Assembly: GCF_004745865.1 (NCBI RefSeq)
Contig: NZ_SRKZ01000001.1
Location: 744,001-808,000 of the forward strand
Length of the DNA stretch: 64,000 nucleotides
From: Hymenobacter wooponensis
GTDB taxonomy: Bacteria > Bacteroidota > Bacteroidia > Cytophagales > Hymenobacteraceae
Direction: 5' to 3'
The translations under genes and the position numbers were made by a program. Under the pieces are notes generated by a model. That model was given only the letters and a program-made list of their open reading frames with translations, was not told the DNA's origin and made no database searches. Shown piece by piece: positions 26,662 to 34,768 of the stretch; position 1 is the stretch's first letter, and each line of letters opens with the position of its first letter.

Positions 26662-27066
26662 ATGAAACGCATTTCCCTTTTCTACTGGCTCACCACCGGG
26701 CTCCTGTCGGTGGCCATGCTCGGCTCAGGGCTGGGCGATGTAGCCCTGGCCGCGCCTATTGTTGAGAACATGCAGCACCTGGGTTTTCCGGTTGCGCTGG
26801 TGCCGTTCCTGGGGGTACTGAAAATCCTGGGCGTGCTCACCATTCTGCTGGTTCCGCGCGAGCATCTGCGTGTGGGGGCCTACGCAGGCTTTTTGTTTTA
26901 CAGCCTGGGCGCCGTGGCCGTGCACGTGGGCGCGCATGACCCGGTGGCCGCCGCTCTGCCGGCCCTGGTGCTGCTGCTCCTAACGGTGGCCTCTTACTGG
27001 CTCTGGACGAAACGCCTGGCTCAGCCAACTACCAGCCCCGACACCGCCACCCCAGCCCTTGCCTAG
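26662..27066 (+). CDS. DoxX-like small membrane protein
   Basis: A 134-residue inner-membrane protein with four hydrophobic segments. The pattern GSGLGDVALAAPIVENMQHLGFP, then FLGVLKILGVLTILLVP, then LRVGAYAGFLFYSLGAVAVH is the usual DoxX-like layout. DoxX-family proteins are often found beside thiol, quinone or detoxification genes. The gene is 53 nt from the PNPOx-like gene and co-directional with the rest of the TetR cluster. Confidence 0.85.
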   Translation: MKRISLFYWLTTGLLSVAMLGSGLGDVALAAPIVENMQHLGFPVALVPFLGVLKILGVLTILLVPREHLRVGAYAGFLFYSLGAVAVHVGAHDPVAAALPALVLLLLTVASYWLWTKRLAQPTTSPDTATPALA

Positions 27067-27159
27067 CAGCCTGGCCTTCTGACACCTGACCCAGCAAAAC
27101 ACCCCGCCGCAGCGGCAGTGGCCTAGCCTTCTCTTTTCTCATTTCAACCCGACCTTCCC

Positions 27160-27531
27160 ATGTTTACCATGCAAGAAATGGACGAGCACGTCTCGCACGC
27201 CGATCAATTCCAGGACAACAGCCCCGAGCCTGTTACACTGTTAAATACCTTCCATGTGGCCCCCGACCAGGTAGATGAGTTCATAGTTGAATGGGGCAAT
27301 ATCGTGCGGGAGTTTCGGACCCAGCCGGGCCAGATTTCCACCCAGGTGTACCGCGGCATTGCCGGCAGCGGCATGGTTGTGATTCAGGCCGTGTGGGAGA
27401 GCGTGGCCCACTACCGAGCGGCCGTTAGCAACCCGGCATTTCAGCAGCGGGTGGCCAACTACCCTTCCAGCACCGTGGCCATGCCCCACCTCTACCGCAA
27501 AGTGGCGGTGCCGAACGTGTGCGTGGCTTAG
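27160..27531 (+). CDS. Antibiotic biosynthesis monooxygenase (ABM)-domain protein
   Basis: A 123-residue protein with an ABM ferredoxin-like domain from about residue 27: LLNTFHVAPDQVDEFIVEWG, then PGQISTQVYRGI, then VIQAVWESVAHYRAAVSNPAFQQ. Small ABM proteins are cofactor-free monooxygenases or quinol-oxidising enzymes, or simply bind aromatic compounds. The N-terminal 25 residues are polar and acidic and vary in the family. Position in the TetR cluster between DoxX and the NmrA-like reductase supports a role in aromatic or quinone handling, which is inference. Confidence 0.8.
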   Translation: MFTMQEMDEHVSHADQFQDNSPEPVTLLNTFHVAPDQVDEFIVEWGNIVREFRTQPGQISTQVYRGIAGSGMVVIQAVWESVAHYRAAVSNPAFQQRVANYPSSTVAMPHLYRKVAVPNVCVA

Positions 27532-27584
27532 CGGCCGAGCTATTCAACCCATCCTTCATTTTCAACTTATTTTTCCTCTCTATT

Positions 27585-28475
27585 ATGAGCAAGACCATTG
27601 TAGTAGCCGGCGCAACCGGTAACCTGGGCGGCCGCATTGTGCAGGCGTTACTTGATCGGGGCGCTTCCGTCCGGGCCATTGTGCGGGCGGAGTCTGACCC
27701 CGGAAAAGTAGCCCAGCTAACGCAGCGTGGGGCAGAAGTACTACAGGTAGATATGGCCGATGTTGCGGCCCTGACCGAAGCCTGCACGGGAGCCGACTGC
27801 GTGGTATCGGCGGTGGCGGGCCTGCACGATGTTATCGTGGAGGGCCAGCGGGTGCTGCTGCAGGCAGCCGTGGCAGCGGGCGTACCGCGCTTTATTCCTT
27901 CAGATTTTTCGAGCGACTTTACCAAGATCCCCCCTGGCCAAAACCGCAACTTCGACCTGCGCCGGGAGTTTAAGACCCACCTCGACGAGGCTCCGATTGC
28001 CGCTACTTCCATCCTGAACGGCGGCTTTGGGGAGCTGCTGAACTACGGCATGCCTTTGCTCGATTTCAAGCAGCAGCAAGTAGGGTACTGGGAAGATGCC
28101 GACTGGCGCATCGACTTCACCACCATGAATGACACCGCCGCGTTTACCGCCGCCGCTGCCCTCGACGACTCTACTCCGCGCTTGCTGCGCATTGCCAGCT
28201 TCCAGATCAGCCCCCGCGAACTGGCTGCAGTGGCTGAAGAAGCTGGGCGCGGCACCTTCAGGCTGGTGCAGCTAGGCAGCCGGGCCGATCTAGCCGGCCA
28301 CATTCAGCGCGCCCGTGCCGCCAACCCGGCGGGCGAGCAAGAACTCTACGCGAACTGGCAGCAGATGCAGTACATGCTCAGCATGTTTAGCGTGCAAAAC
28401 GATCCATTGGACAACGGCCGCTACCCCGACGTGCCCTGGACCAGCGCATATGAGGTACTAACCCAGAGCCGGTAA
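27585..28475 (+). CDS. NmrA-like NAD(P)-binding protein
   Basis: A 296-residue protein with an atypical short-chain dehydrogenase Rossmann fold: TIVVAGATGNLGGRIVQALLDRG at residues 3-25 (GATGxxG motif) and SVRAIVRAESDP, where the Arg suggests NADP. IPSDFSSDFTKIPPGQN and the following region match NmrA/isoflavone-reductase-like proteins, which act as redox sensors or reductases. The ATG at 27585 is chosen because the Rossmann strand starts two residues later. It is the last gene of the TetR cluster and is followed directly by a 29-bp-arm hairpin. Confidence 0.85.
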   Translation: MSKTIVVAGATGNLGGRIVQALLDRGASVRAIVRAESDPGKVAQLTQRGAEVLQVDMADVAALTEACTGADCVVSAVAGLHDVIVEGQRVLLQAAVAAGVPRFIPSDFSSDFTKIPPGQNRNFDLRREFKTHLDEAPIAATSILNGGFGELLNYGMPLLDFKQQQVGYWEDADWRIDFTTMNDTAAFTAAAALDDSTPRLLRIASFQISPRELAAVAEEAGRGTFRLVQLGSRADLAGHIQRARAANPAGEQELYANWQQMQYMLSMFSVQNDPLDNGRYPDVPWTSAYEVLTQSR

Positions 28476-28476
28476 C

Positions 28477-28571
28477 AAACGTAGCCCGGGCGTCTGCTCG
28501 TACCCGTTAGCATAGCGCGTCACTTTGGCTGCGTTTGCTATTGGGTACGAGCAGACGCCCGGGCTACGTTT
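28477..28571. repeat. Long hairpin with 29-bp perfect arms
   Basis: Arms AAACGTAGCCCGGGCGTCTG + CTCGTACCC (28477-28505) and its exact complement (28543-28571), with a 37-nt loop, between convergent genes. It may act as a bidirectional terminator or be a REP-like element. Confidence 0.8.
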
Positions 28572-28582
28572 ACAATACTGCC

Positions 28583-29764
28583 CTAGGCCGCTACGGCGAC
28601 TACCTCCTCTTGAGCCTGCCGGCGGCGACGCAGTACCAGCATCACGGCAAAGGCAACACCGCCTACTACCAGCGCACCACCCACCCACTCCGGCGAAGTG
28701 TAGCCCAGGCCGGCAGCAATGGGTAGGCCACCCAGGTAGGCACCCAACGCATTGCCGGTGTTGAAGCCCGACTGACTCAGTGACGACGCCAGCATCTCGG
28801 AGCCCTTAGCCGCCCGAATCATCAGCATCTGAATGGGAGCCGCCGTGGAGAAAGCCAAGGCTCCGGTGAGCATAGTGATGAGCACCGTAGACCATTGATG
28901 CTGGGCCGCCATCGGAATGGTGAACAAGGCCGCAGCCATAGCCAGCAGTAGCCAAGTGGTAGCCCGCAACGGCGACATTCGGTCGGTGAGCCAACCGCCG
29001 AGCATGTTACCCAGGGCCATACCCACGCCCGCCAGCACCATCAGGATAGTCACGGCGTTGTGGCTGAAGCCAGCTACCTCCGTAAACAGCGGCACGATGT
29101 AGCTGAACCAGGCGAAAAAGCCGCCGTTGCCCAGAATGGTAATGGCGATAATCATCCAGGGCTCTAAGCGGGTAAAGGCCACAAACTCTTGCCGCAGGTT
29201 GGTTTCGCGAGCGGGTAGCTCGGGCAACAGGCGCCGCACGCTCACTACGGTGAGTAGGGCTACCACCACTATCAGCACAAACGGAATGCGCCAGCTGAAG
29301 GTGTGGCCTAGATAGGTACCAATTGGTACACCGATGATGTTGGCAATGGTCAGGCCCGCAAACATGATGGACACGGCCTGCGCCTCTTTGCCCGGCTCTG
29401 CCAGTCGGCCCGCTACTACGGCACCCACGCCAAAGAACGCCCCGTGCGGAAGCCCCGAGATAAAGCGCGTCAGCAGCATCAACTCATAGCCGGGCGCTAT
29501 CGCCGACAGCCCGTTGCCGACCGCAAAAATCAGCATGAGCAGGCCTAGAATCTTGCGAGGAGGCAGTTTGCTGGTAAGGGCCACCATCAAAGGGGCACCC
29601 ACCACCACGCCGAGGGCGTAAGCTGAAATGAGGTGGCCGGCCGTGGGGATGGAAATATGCAGGGCCTTGGCTACGTCGGGCAGAATACCCATCATGACAA
29701 ATTCGGTCATGCCAATGCCGAATCCTCCCAAGGTGAGAGGAAGTAATACGCGTTTTGAATTCAT
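28583..29764 (-). CDS. MFS transporter, DHA1 family (AraJ-like efflux)
   Basis: A 393-residue inner-membrane protein with 12 predicted helices. It has LTLGGFGIGMTEFVMMGILPDVA at helix 1, ISAYALGVVVGAPLM at helix 2, SKLPPRKIL (motif A loop) and RFISGLPHGAFFGVGAVVAGRLAEP at helix 4/5, all close to arabinose/drug efflux proteins of the DHA1 group. It is probably a proton-coupled exporter of a small molecule. It is convergent with the TetR cluster and is not obviously part of that regulon, because no TTTAAAC dyad lies before its start. Confidence 0.85.
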   Translation of the reverse strand: MNSKRVLLPLTLGGFGIGMTEFVMMGILPDVAKALHISIPTAGHLISAYALGVVVGAPLMVALTSKLPPRKILGLLMLIFAVGNGLSAIAPGYELMLLTRFISGLPHGAFFGVGAVVAGRLAEPGKEAQAVSIMFAGLTIANIIGVPIGTYLGHTFSWRIPFVLIVVVALLTVVSVRRLLPELPARETNLRQEFVAFTRLEPWMIIAITILGNGGFFAWFSYIVPLFTEVAGFSHNAVTILMVLAGVGMALGNMLGGWLTDRMSPLRATTWLLLAMAAALFTIPMAAQHQWSTVLITMLTGALAFSTAAPIQMLMIRAAKGSEMLASSLSQSGFNTGNALGAYLGGLPIAAGLGYTSPEWVGGALVVGGVAFAVMLVLRRRRQAQEEVVAVAA

Positions 29765-29921
29765 AGCGGGGAATCCCGTACAAGGGATAGGCCTACAGAC
29801 AACTAAAACGGCCTTTAGGTTTTAAAAATCTGAAACCAAGTTTTCTACCGTTCAGCCTGTGCGCCGCTGCAATTGTGCTTTTGGTACCAAACCGCCCACG
29901 AAGTTGCTCCTGTAGGCCCAC

Positions 29922-29962
29922 AAAAAAACAGTCAATCCAGACAATGTCCGGATTGACTGTTT
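29922..29962 (-). terminator. Rho-independent terminator of the BI-1 gene
   Basis: Arms AAACAGTCAATCC / GGATTGACTGTTT with a 7-bp T run on the minus strand, just past the BI-1 stop codon. Confidence 0.85.
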
Positions 29963-29985
29963 CGTGCTTGACTAATTGCTGAGTT

Positions 29986-30717
29986 TTATTTCCGGCGGCC
30001 GAAGATGCGGAGCAGGAACAGGAACAGGTTAATAAAGTCGAGGTACAGAGTGAGGGCACCCAGCACGGCGGCTTTACGGTCAGTGTCTTCGTCGCCGAGG
30101 CCTACGAAGGCCAGGGCTTTCAGCTTCTGGGTGTCGTAGGCGGTTAGGGCCACGAACAGAATCACGCCAATAAAGGAAGTGATAGTGTAGAGCAGTGAAT
30201 TCAGCCAGAACAGATTTACCACCGAGGCAATGATGAGTCCTACCAATCCCATAAACAGGATGTTGCCCCAGCGCGATAAATCGGTGCGGGTGAAGTAACC
30301 ATATAGGCTCATCACGGCAAAGGTGCCACCCGTTACGAAGAAGGTGGAAGCAATAGAATCGGCGGTGAATACCAGGAAGATGATGCCGAGCGTGATGCCA
30401 TTAAGGGCCGAATACGCTACGAAAGCACCAGTTACCGAGCTTACCGACATTTCAAAGGCACGGGCGGAGATGTAGCCGACCACAAACATTTCCAGCAGCA
30501 ACAGCGCCCAGAAAACCAGGCGGTTGCCGGCAACTAGCTCTATAATTTCCGGCGATGAGCCTACCAGCATGGCCACGCCACCCGTAAGGGCTAGTGCACC
30601 GGCCATCCAGGCGTACACCTGCCGCATAAAGTTAGCTTGTACTTGGGCGGCTTCTTCGGCACTGATATGTATTTCAGGCTGATAAGCTGCTTGCTCTTCA
30701 GGGGTAACGTTTTCCAT
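29986..30717 (-). CDS. Bax inhibitor-1/YccA family membrane protein
   Basis: A 243-residue protein with seven hydrophobic segments and the basic C-terminus (RIFGRRK) typical of bacterial BI-1 proteins. FMRQVYAWMAGALALTGGVAMLVG is helix 1, and the family block YLDFINLFLFLLRIFG ends the protein. BI-1 relatives are pH-sensitive calcium-leak channels or bind the FtsH protease (YccA); which role applies is unknown. The ATG at 30717 (MENVTPEEQ) is preferred over a start 14 codons upstream, because the N-terminus of relatives is short and acidic. Confidence 0.88.
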   Translation of the reverse strand: MENVTPEEQAAYQPEIHISAEEAAQVQANFMRQVYAWMAGALALTGGVAMLVGSSPEIIELVAGNRLVFWALLLLEMFVVGYISARAFEMSVSSVTGAFVAYSALNGITLGIIFLVFTADSIASTFFVTGGTFAVMSLYGYFTRTDLSRWGNILFMGLVGLIIASVVNLFWLNSLLYTITSFIGVILFVALTAYDTQKLKALAFVGLGDEDTDRKAAVLGALTLYLDFINLFLFLLRIFGRRK

Positions 30718-30847
30718 AAACGGAAATAGAGAGTAGGAATGAAAACTAAACAATGCCAAGATACAGGTTCAGTGGTTTCTATATAGCGAAACCCCTACAT
30801 CAGACTGAAAAATATCTGCGTTTCCTTCTGTTCACCCCCGTTTATCC

Positions 30848-32086
30848 ATGCCCCCCGACCGTCGCCTTTGGCTGATTTATAGTATTATTCTCCTTGACGT
30901 GGTTATTGGCGCGGCTATTGGCCCGGTGCTGCCGGAGTTTGTGCGGGGGCTGGCGCGGCCGCAGCTGTGGATGGTGCTGGGCACCGGCATGTTCTTAGGA
31001 GTGCAGCTATTTTCGGCCCCGGTGCTGGGGCGCCTCTCCGACGGCTGGGGGCGCAGGCCTATTCTGGTGCTGTCGGCGGTGGGCACGCTGCTGGCTAATG
31101 CGCTGCTATTCCCGGTGCGGGCCACGCTGTACTTTGCAAACCGCTTCAGCGACGGCCTGACCAACGGTATGTACGCCACCATTCGCTCGGCCATCACCGA
31201 TATCTCACCACCGGAACGCCTGTTCCGGAACCTAGGGATTGAGGGCGCTATTATTTCCCTGGGTTTCGTGCTGGGGCCCATGGCTTCCGGCGCCGTACTA
31301 ACGCTTTGGGAGGTAGAGCCCAGCCAGCAGGTGGCCTACGTGGTAGCGCTGGCCGTAGCGTTGGCCGCCCTGAACGTGGGGCTCAGCTTGCTGCTCCGCG
31401 AAACCCATACCCAGCGCACACCCGTGCGCGGCCCTAAGTTGCGCGCCGAACTAAGCCGGGCCATAAACCCACTGACGCTGTGGCAACGGCTGCGGGAGCA
31501 GGATACGCCCGACCGAGGCCTGCGCCCCATTGTGCTGATGCAGCTTGTCCTTACGCTGAGCACGGGGTACTACACGTACTTCGTGCCCTTTATTAGCATC
31601 GGGGAGCTACACTTGGATGCCCGCGGCATTGCGTACTTCTTTATGTTTTTTGGAGTGCTGAGCGTGGTCATCAACTACTTGTTCTACACCTACCTTGCCG
31701 ACCGCCTCAACCAGCGCCGCGCTATCTTCTGGCTGGCCGTTTTGGGCGTACCCATTCTAGTGGGGTATGGGCTCGTAGGCCAGTCGGTCACGCGCCTGTA
31801 CGTGCTCACGGCCCTCGACTGCCTCACGCTTTCCCTGATTCAAGGGCTGCTGGAAGGGTTGCTAGCTCAACGCACCACCGTGGCCGACCGTGGCGAAATA
31901 TTTGGGCTGAACCAGGCCGTGCAGGGTCTGGCCAGCTTCGTGAGCACGCTAGTGCTGGCAGCGCTATCCATCATAGACTTGCGGCTGCCTTGGCTGTGGT
32001 TTGCGGGCTGCCTGGCACTGGTAGCTTGGCAGGCCCGACAACAACTCCGGCAAGCCGAGCCATCGGCGGCACTCGCGGAGAGTTAG
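30848..32086 (+). CDS. MFS transporter (TetA/DHA1-like)
   Basis: A 412-residue inner-membrane protein with 12 hydrophobic segments. The motif A sequence GRLSDGWGRRPILVLSA lies in the loop between helices 2 and 3, and NRFSDGLTNGMYATIRSAITDISPPERLFRNLG resembles the helix 4-5 region of tetracycline-type exporters. The central loop (TQRTPVRGPKLRAELSRAIN) is cytoplasmic and basic. It is probably a proton-driven efflux pump; the substrate is unknown. It is divergent from the BI-1 gene and convergent with a 14-nt gap to the next gene. Confidence 0.85.
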   Translation: MPPDRRLWLIYSIILLDVVIGAAIGPVLPEFVRGLARPQLWMVLGTGMFLGVQLFSAPVLGRLSDGWGRRPILVLSAVGTLLANALLFPVRATLYFANRFSDGLTNGMYATIRSAITDISPPERLFRNLGIEGAIISLGFVLGPMASGAVLTLWEVEPSQQVAYVVALAVALAALNVGLSLLLRETHTQRTPVRGPKLRAELSRAINPLTLWQRLREQDTPDRGLRPIVLMQLVLTLSTGYYTYFVPFISIGELHLDARGIAYFFMFFGVLSVVINYLFYTYLADRLNQRRAIFWLAVLGVPILVGYGLVGQSVTRLYVLTALDCLTLSLIQGLLEGLLAQRTTVADRGEIFGLNQAVQGLASFVSTLVLAALSIIDLRLPWLWFAGCLALVAWQARQQLRQAEPSAALAES

Positions 32087-32100
32087 CCCTTGCTACTGCA

Positions 32101-32751
32101 CTAGTAGTAATAGATGCGTAGGCCAGTCCAGAAGATGGTGCCGAGAATGCCTAGGATGAAGATGCGTAACCCGTGCTGGCGATCTGTGGGCGCGAAGGCA
32201 AATACCTTGTCGCCAGTAGGCAGCTGTTTCTGGTGCTTAAATAAGTGCCAGCCAATGAACACCGCTACAATGCCACCAAGTATTGCCATGAGGTAGCCGG
32301 CCAAAATCCAGGTTTTCTGGCTTTCCTCCGGCTTGGCTAGCTCTGCCAGCCGACGCTGACGCAGGAGCTGCACTACATCGGGTGAAACGTCGTGGCCGCG
32401 CTGGCGCAGGAGCTGCCGGGCTAGCGTTACGTCGAGGTTGTTCCACTCATCGGGCTTGGCCAGAATTTCCATCAGCTCATCATCTGAGAAGCTATAGAGG
32501 TAATGGTCGGTGGGCACGGAGGCCGTCAATGTCTCGTTGGCTTGCTCTTCTGCCAGTCGGGCTGCCTCAAAATTCTCCTGGCGCAGCTTCACCACGAAAT
32601 AAGTATCGGTGGGGTTAAAGGCAAACGTCACATCAAGCCGGGGCCGGTCGAAGCCGGTTTCGAACTCAATACCGCGCTGGCGCAGAATATCTAACAGGGG
32701 TTGCGCTACCTCTAGGGACGGAAAGCGCTGGTAAGAAATAAATTCTGACAT
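32101..32751 (-). CDS. DUF2007-like protein with two C-terminal membrane helices
   Basis: A 216-residue protein. The N-terminus (FISYQRFPSLEVAQPLLDILRQRGIEFE, then YFVVKLRQENFEAARLAEEQ) resembles the small DUF2007 putative signal-transducing domain. A helical middle repeats the LRQRGH pattern. Two hydrophobic helices lie near the C-terminus (WILAGYLMAILGGIVAVFIG and IFILGILGTIFWTGLRIYYY). No catalytic motif is visible. The function is unknown. It overlaps no neighbour and is transcribed alone. Confidence 0.65.
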   Translation of the reverse strand: MSEFISYQRFPSLEVAQPLLDILRQRGIEFETGFDRPRLDVTFAFNPTDTYFVVKLRQENFEAARLAEEQANETLTASVPTDHYLYSFSDDELMEILAKPDEWNNLDVTLARQLLRQRGHDVSPDVVQLLRQRRLAELAKPEESQKTWILAGYLMAILGGIVAVFIGWHLFKHQKQLPTGDKVFAFAPTDRQHGLRIFILGILGTIFWTGLRIYYY

Positions 32752-32878
32752 CGTATAGCGAAGCTAAGCAGCTGCTACGTTACTACTTTTCTGGTTCCTT
32801 TTTCACTGAGGGCACGCAGCCTGCTCCACTGATGTTGCGTATCTTGTGAAAGGAAACTCTGCTTCCCGCCCCTTGCTT

Positions 32879-33487
32879 ATGCTACGTTCTTCTCTTGTAC
32901 TGCTCGGCCTGCTGTTTGCGGGTGCTACGGCTTCGGCCCAAACCTTACCGTACGTGGCAGCCGGCACGCCTGCTCCCGGCCTAGGCAGCCTCAGCCAGCG
33001 TACTTCCTTCAGCCTGAATGCGGGAGCTATGTTTGCCGGGCGCTTTGGCTCGGCCAGCTACATTAGCCCCACCATGGCCTATCAGGTTACCAAGCGCTTC
33101 TCGGTGTTTGGTGGTGCCACATTTCTGCGCACTACGCCCGGAGTGGCCTACGGCTACGCTTACCCCGGTACTGAGGTGGGCTACCGGGCTTCGCAACCGG
33201 GCTACTATGGCATGAACCGCATGCTCATTCAGGGCTGCGGGCAATATGCGCTGTCGCCCCGGCTGACCCTCACCGGCTCGGCCTGGAAAGACCTGACGCC
33301 CGGCGGCTATAACGTAAACCCCTACGCGGGCTTCGGTGGCAATATGGGCTCAGGCGTAAACCTGCGGGCCGACTACCACATCACCGAGAACTTCTCGGTA
33401 TCGGGTGGCCTACGCATGAGTAACGGCACCTCAGGCTACCCGGGGTACTCACCCATGTATTCGCCGGGCATGCCCTTTGGCTACTAG
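32879..33487 (+). CDS. Secreted Gly/Tyr-rich hypothetical protein
   Basis: A 202-residue exported protein. The ATG at 32879 gives the signal peptide MLRSSLVLLGLLFAGATASA; a GTG 33 nt earlier is in frame but not needed. The mature part is rich in Gly, Tyr and Ser and alternates polar and aromatic residues (YISPTMAYQVTKRFSVFGGATF, NLRADYHITENFSVSGGLRM), as in small outer-membrane beta-barrels. It ends with PFGY. It is a possible outer-membrane protein; I do not recognise a named family. A terminator follows. Confidence 0.6.
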   Translation: MLRSSLVLLGLLFAGATASAQTLPYVAAGTPAPGLGSLSQRTSFSLNAGAMFAGRFGSASYISPTMAYQVTKRFSVFGGATFLRTTPGVAYGYAYPGTEVGYRASQPGYYGMNRMLIQGCGQYALSPRLTLTGSAWKDLTPGGYNVNPYAGFGGNMGSGVNLRADYHITENFSVSGGLRMSNGTSGYPGYSPMYSPGMPFGY

Positions 33488-33509
33488 CACTTCCTAATTT
33501 TTTTCTGAG

Positions 33510-33540
33510 CCACCCGCCATCCTCGATGACGGGTGGTTTG
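33510..33540 (+). terminator. Rho-independent terminator
   Basis: Stem CCACCCG-CATC / GATG-CGGGTGG with one mismatch and a T-rich tail. The in-frame ATG at 33526 lies inside this hairpin, which argues against it as a start of the next gene. Confidence 0.75.
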
Positions 33541-33582
33541 TTGTTTATTTGCCTCCATCTTTTCCTGCTACTCCCCTTCCGC

Positions 33583-34596
33583 ATGGCCGCTGCCCGCTAC
33601 GTCCGCAACGAACAGCTTTCGACTATCAAGCCTAACTACCCCGGCAACAAGATGATTGGCAGCGAGTACTGCAACGGGGAGGAGCTCTACGAGCCCAATT
33701 TTAGCACCGTCATCCGCTGGCAGCTGACCGAGAACCCGCAGAAAGAAGAAAAGAAAGCCGATACCTGGGTGCCGGAAGTGGTAAACTGCACTGCATTTCT
33801 ACAAAGCCAAGAAGATGGGCTGGTGTGGCTAGGCCACGCCTGCTTTGTGCTGCGCGTGGGTGGCAAAACTATCCTCACCGACCCTGTGCTATTTTCGTCG
33901 CTGGGCCTGCGCCGGCGCCACCCCCTGCCCTGCCGCCCCGAAGACCTGGTGAACATCGACTACCTGCTGCTCAGCCACGGCCACCGCGACCACCTCGACG
34001 AGCAATCCATTAAGCTGGTGGCGCGCCAGAACCCACAGCTGCAGGCCTTTGGGCCGCTGGGCATGCAGAAGCTGGTGCGCGGTATGGCCCACAGCTTGCC
34101 CGTGCAGGAGGCCGGCTGGTGGCAGCAGTTTGACCTGGGCCCCGAGGCACCCTTCGAGCTGTTCTACCTGCCCGCGTCTCACTGGCACCGCCGAGGCCTG
34201 TTTGATTTGAACACCGTGCTGTGGGGCAGCTTCCTCATCCGGACGCCCGATGGCCGCACCCTCTTCTTCGCCGGCGACACTTCCATGGCCGACCACTTCG
34301 AGCAGATTGAAAAGCAGTTCGGCCCGCTGGATATTGCCCTTATGCCCATCGGGGCCTACAAGCCGGCCTTCATGATGCACATGAGCCACACGAACCCCCA
34401 CGAGGCCGCCAAAGCGGTAAACCAGCTCCGAGCCGGCCACGTGGTGCCCATGCACTACGGCACCTTCGACCTTTCCGACGAGCCCGCCTCCGAGCCGCTC
34501 CGGGAGCTACAGATGGTAGCCAATGGCCAGATGCTACGCGGCGAGCTGCACGCTCCCGCCGTGGGCGAGGTGCTCCGCTGGCAGGACTGGGAGTAG
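33583..34596 (+). CDS. MBL-fold metal-dependent hydrolase (NAPE-PLD/UlaG-like)
   Basis: A 337-residue soluble protein with the metallo-beta-lactamase fold. VWLGHACFVLRVGGKTILTDPVL is the first strand pair, LLLSHGHRDHLD is the HxHxDH zinc motif, and ASHWHRRG, FFAGDTSMADHF and VPMHYGTFDLSDEP supply the remaining His and Asp ligands. The sequence is closest to the UlaG / NAPE-PLD-like group, which hydrolyses lactones or phospholipid esters; the substrate here is unknown. The ATG at 33583 is chosen because the earlier ATG lies in the preceding terminator. Confidence 0.88.
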   Translation: MAAARYVRNEQLSTIKPNYPGNKMIGSEYCNGEELYEPNFSTVIRWQLTENPQKEEKKADTWVPEVVNCTAFLQSQEDGLVWLGHACFVLRVGGKTILTDPVLFSSLGLRRRHPLPCRPEDLVNIDYLLLSHGHRDHLDEQSIKLVARQNPQLQAFGPLGMQKLVRGMAHSLPVQEAGWWQQFDLGPEAPFELFYLPASHWHRRGLFDLNTVLWGSFLIRTPDGRTLFFAGDTSMADHFEQIEKQFGPLDIALMPIGAYKPAFMMHMSHTNPHEAAKAVNQLRAGHVVPMHYGTFDLSDEPASEPLRELQMVANGQMLRGELHAPAVGEVLRWQDWE

Positions 34597-34605
34597 CGTT
34601 TACCC

Positions 34606-34762
34606 GTTGCCAGTTATGAGTCACCGGTTATGGATTCGGTTTCCGGTACTCAAGTGTCGGTTGTTGACGGCTAGTTGGTAGCTTTGGTGTTTACTATTCC
34701 TGACTGCCGCCCGGCTTACTGGTCCTAACCCAACTGGCAACCGGCAACTCATTACTGGCAAC
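34606..34762. repeat. Imperfect inverted repeat around a possible promoter
   Basis: Outer arms GTTGCCAGTTATGAGT (34606-34621) and ACTCATTACTGGCAAC (34747-34762), one mismatch. Between them lies TAGCTTTG (34679-34686), a full TAnnTTTG match without a well-spaced TTG. Confidence 0.55.
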
Positions 34763-34768
34763 TCACCC

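Noticed and set aside
33526..33582. A longer N-terminus for the MBL hydrolase starting at ATG 33526
   Set aside because: The ATG lies inside the terminator hairpin of the preceding gene, and the extra residues do not belong to the family fold.
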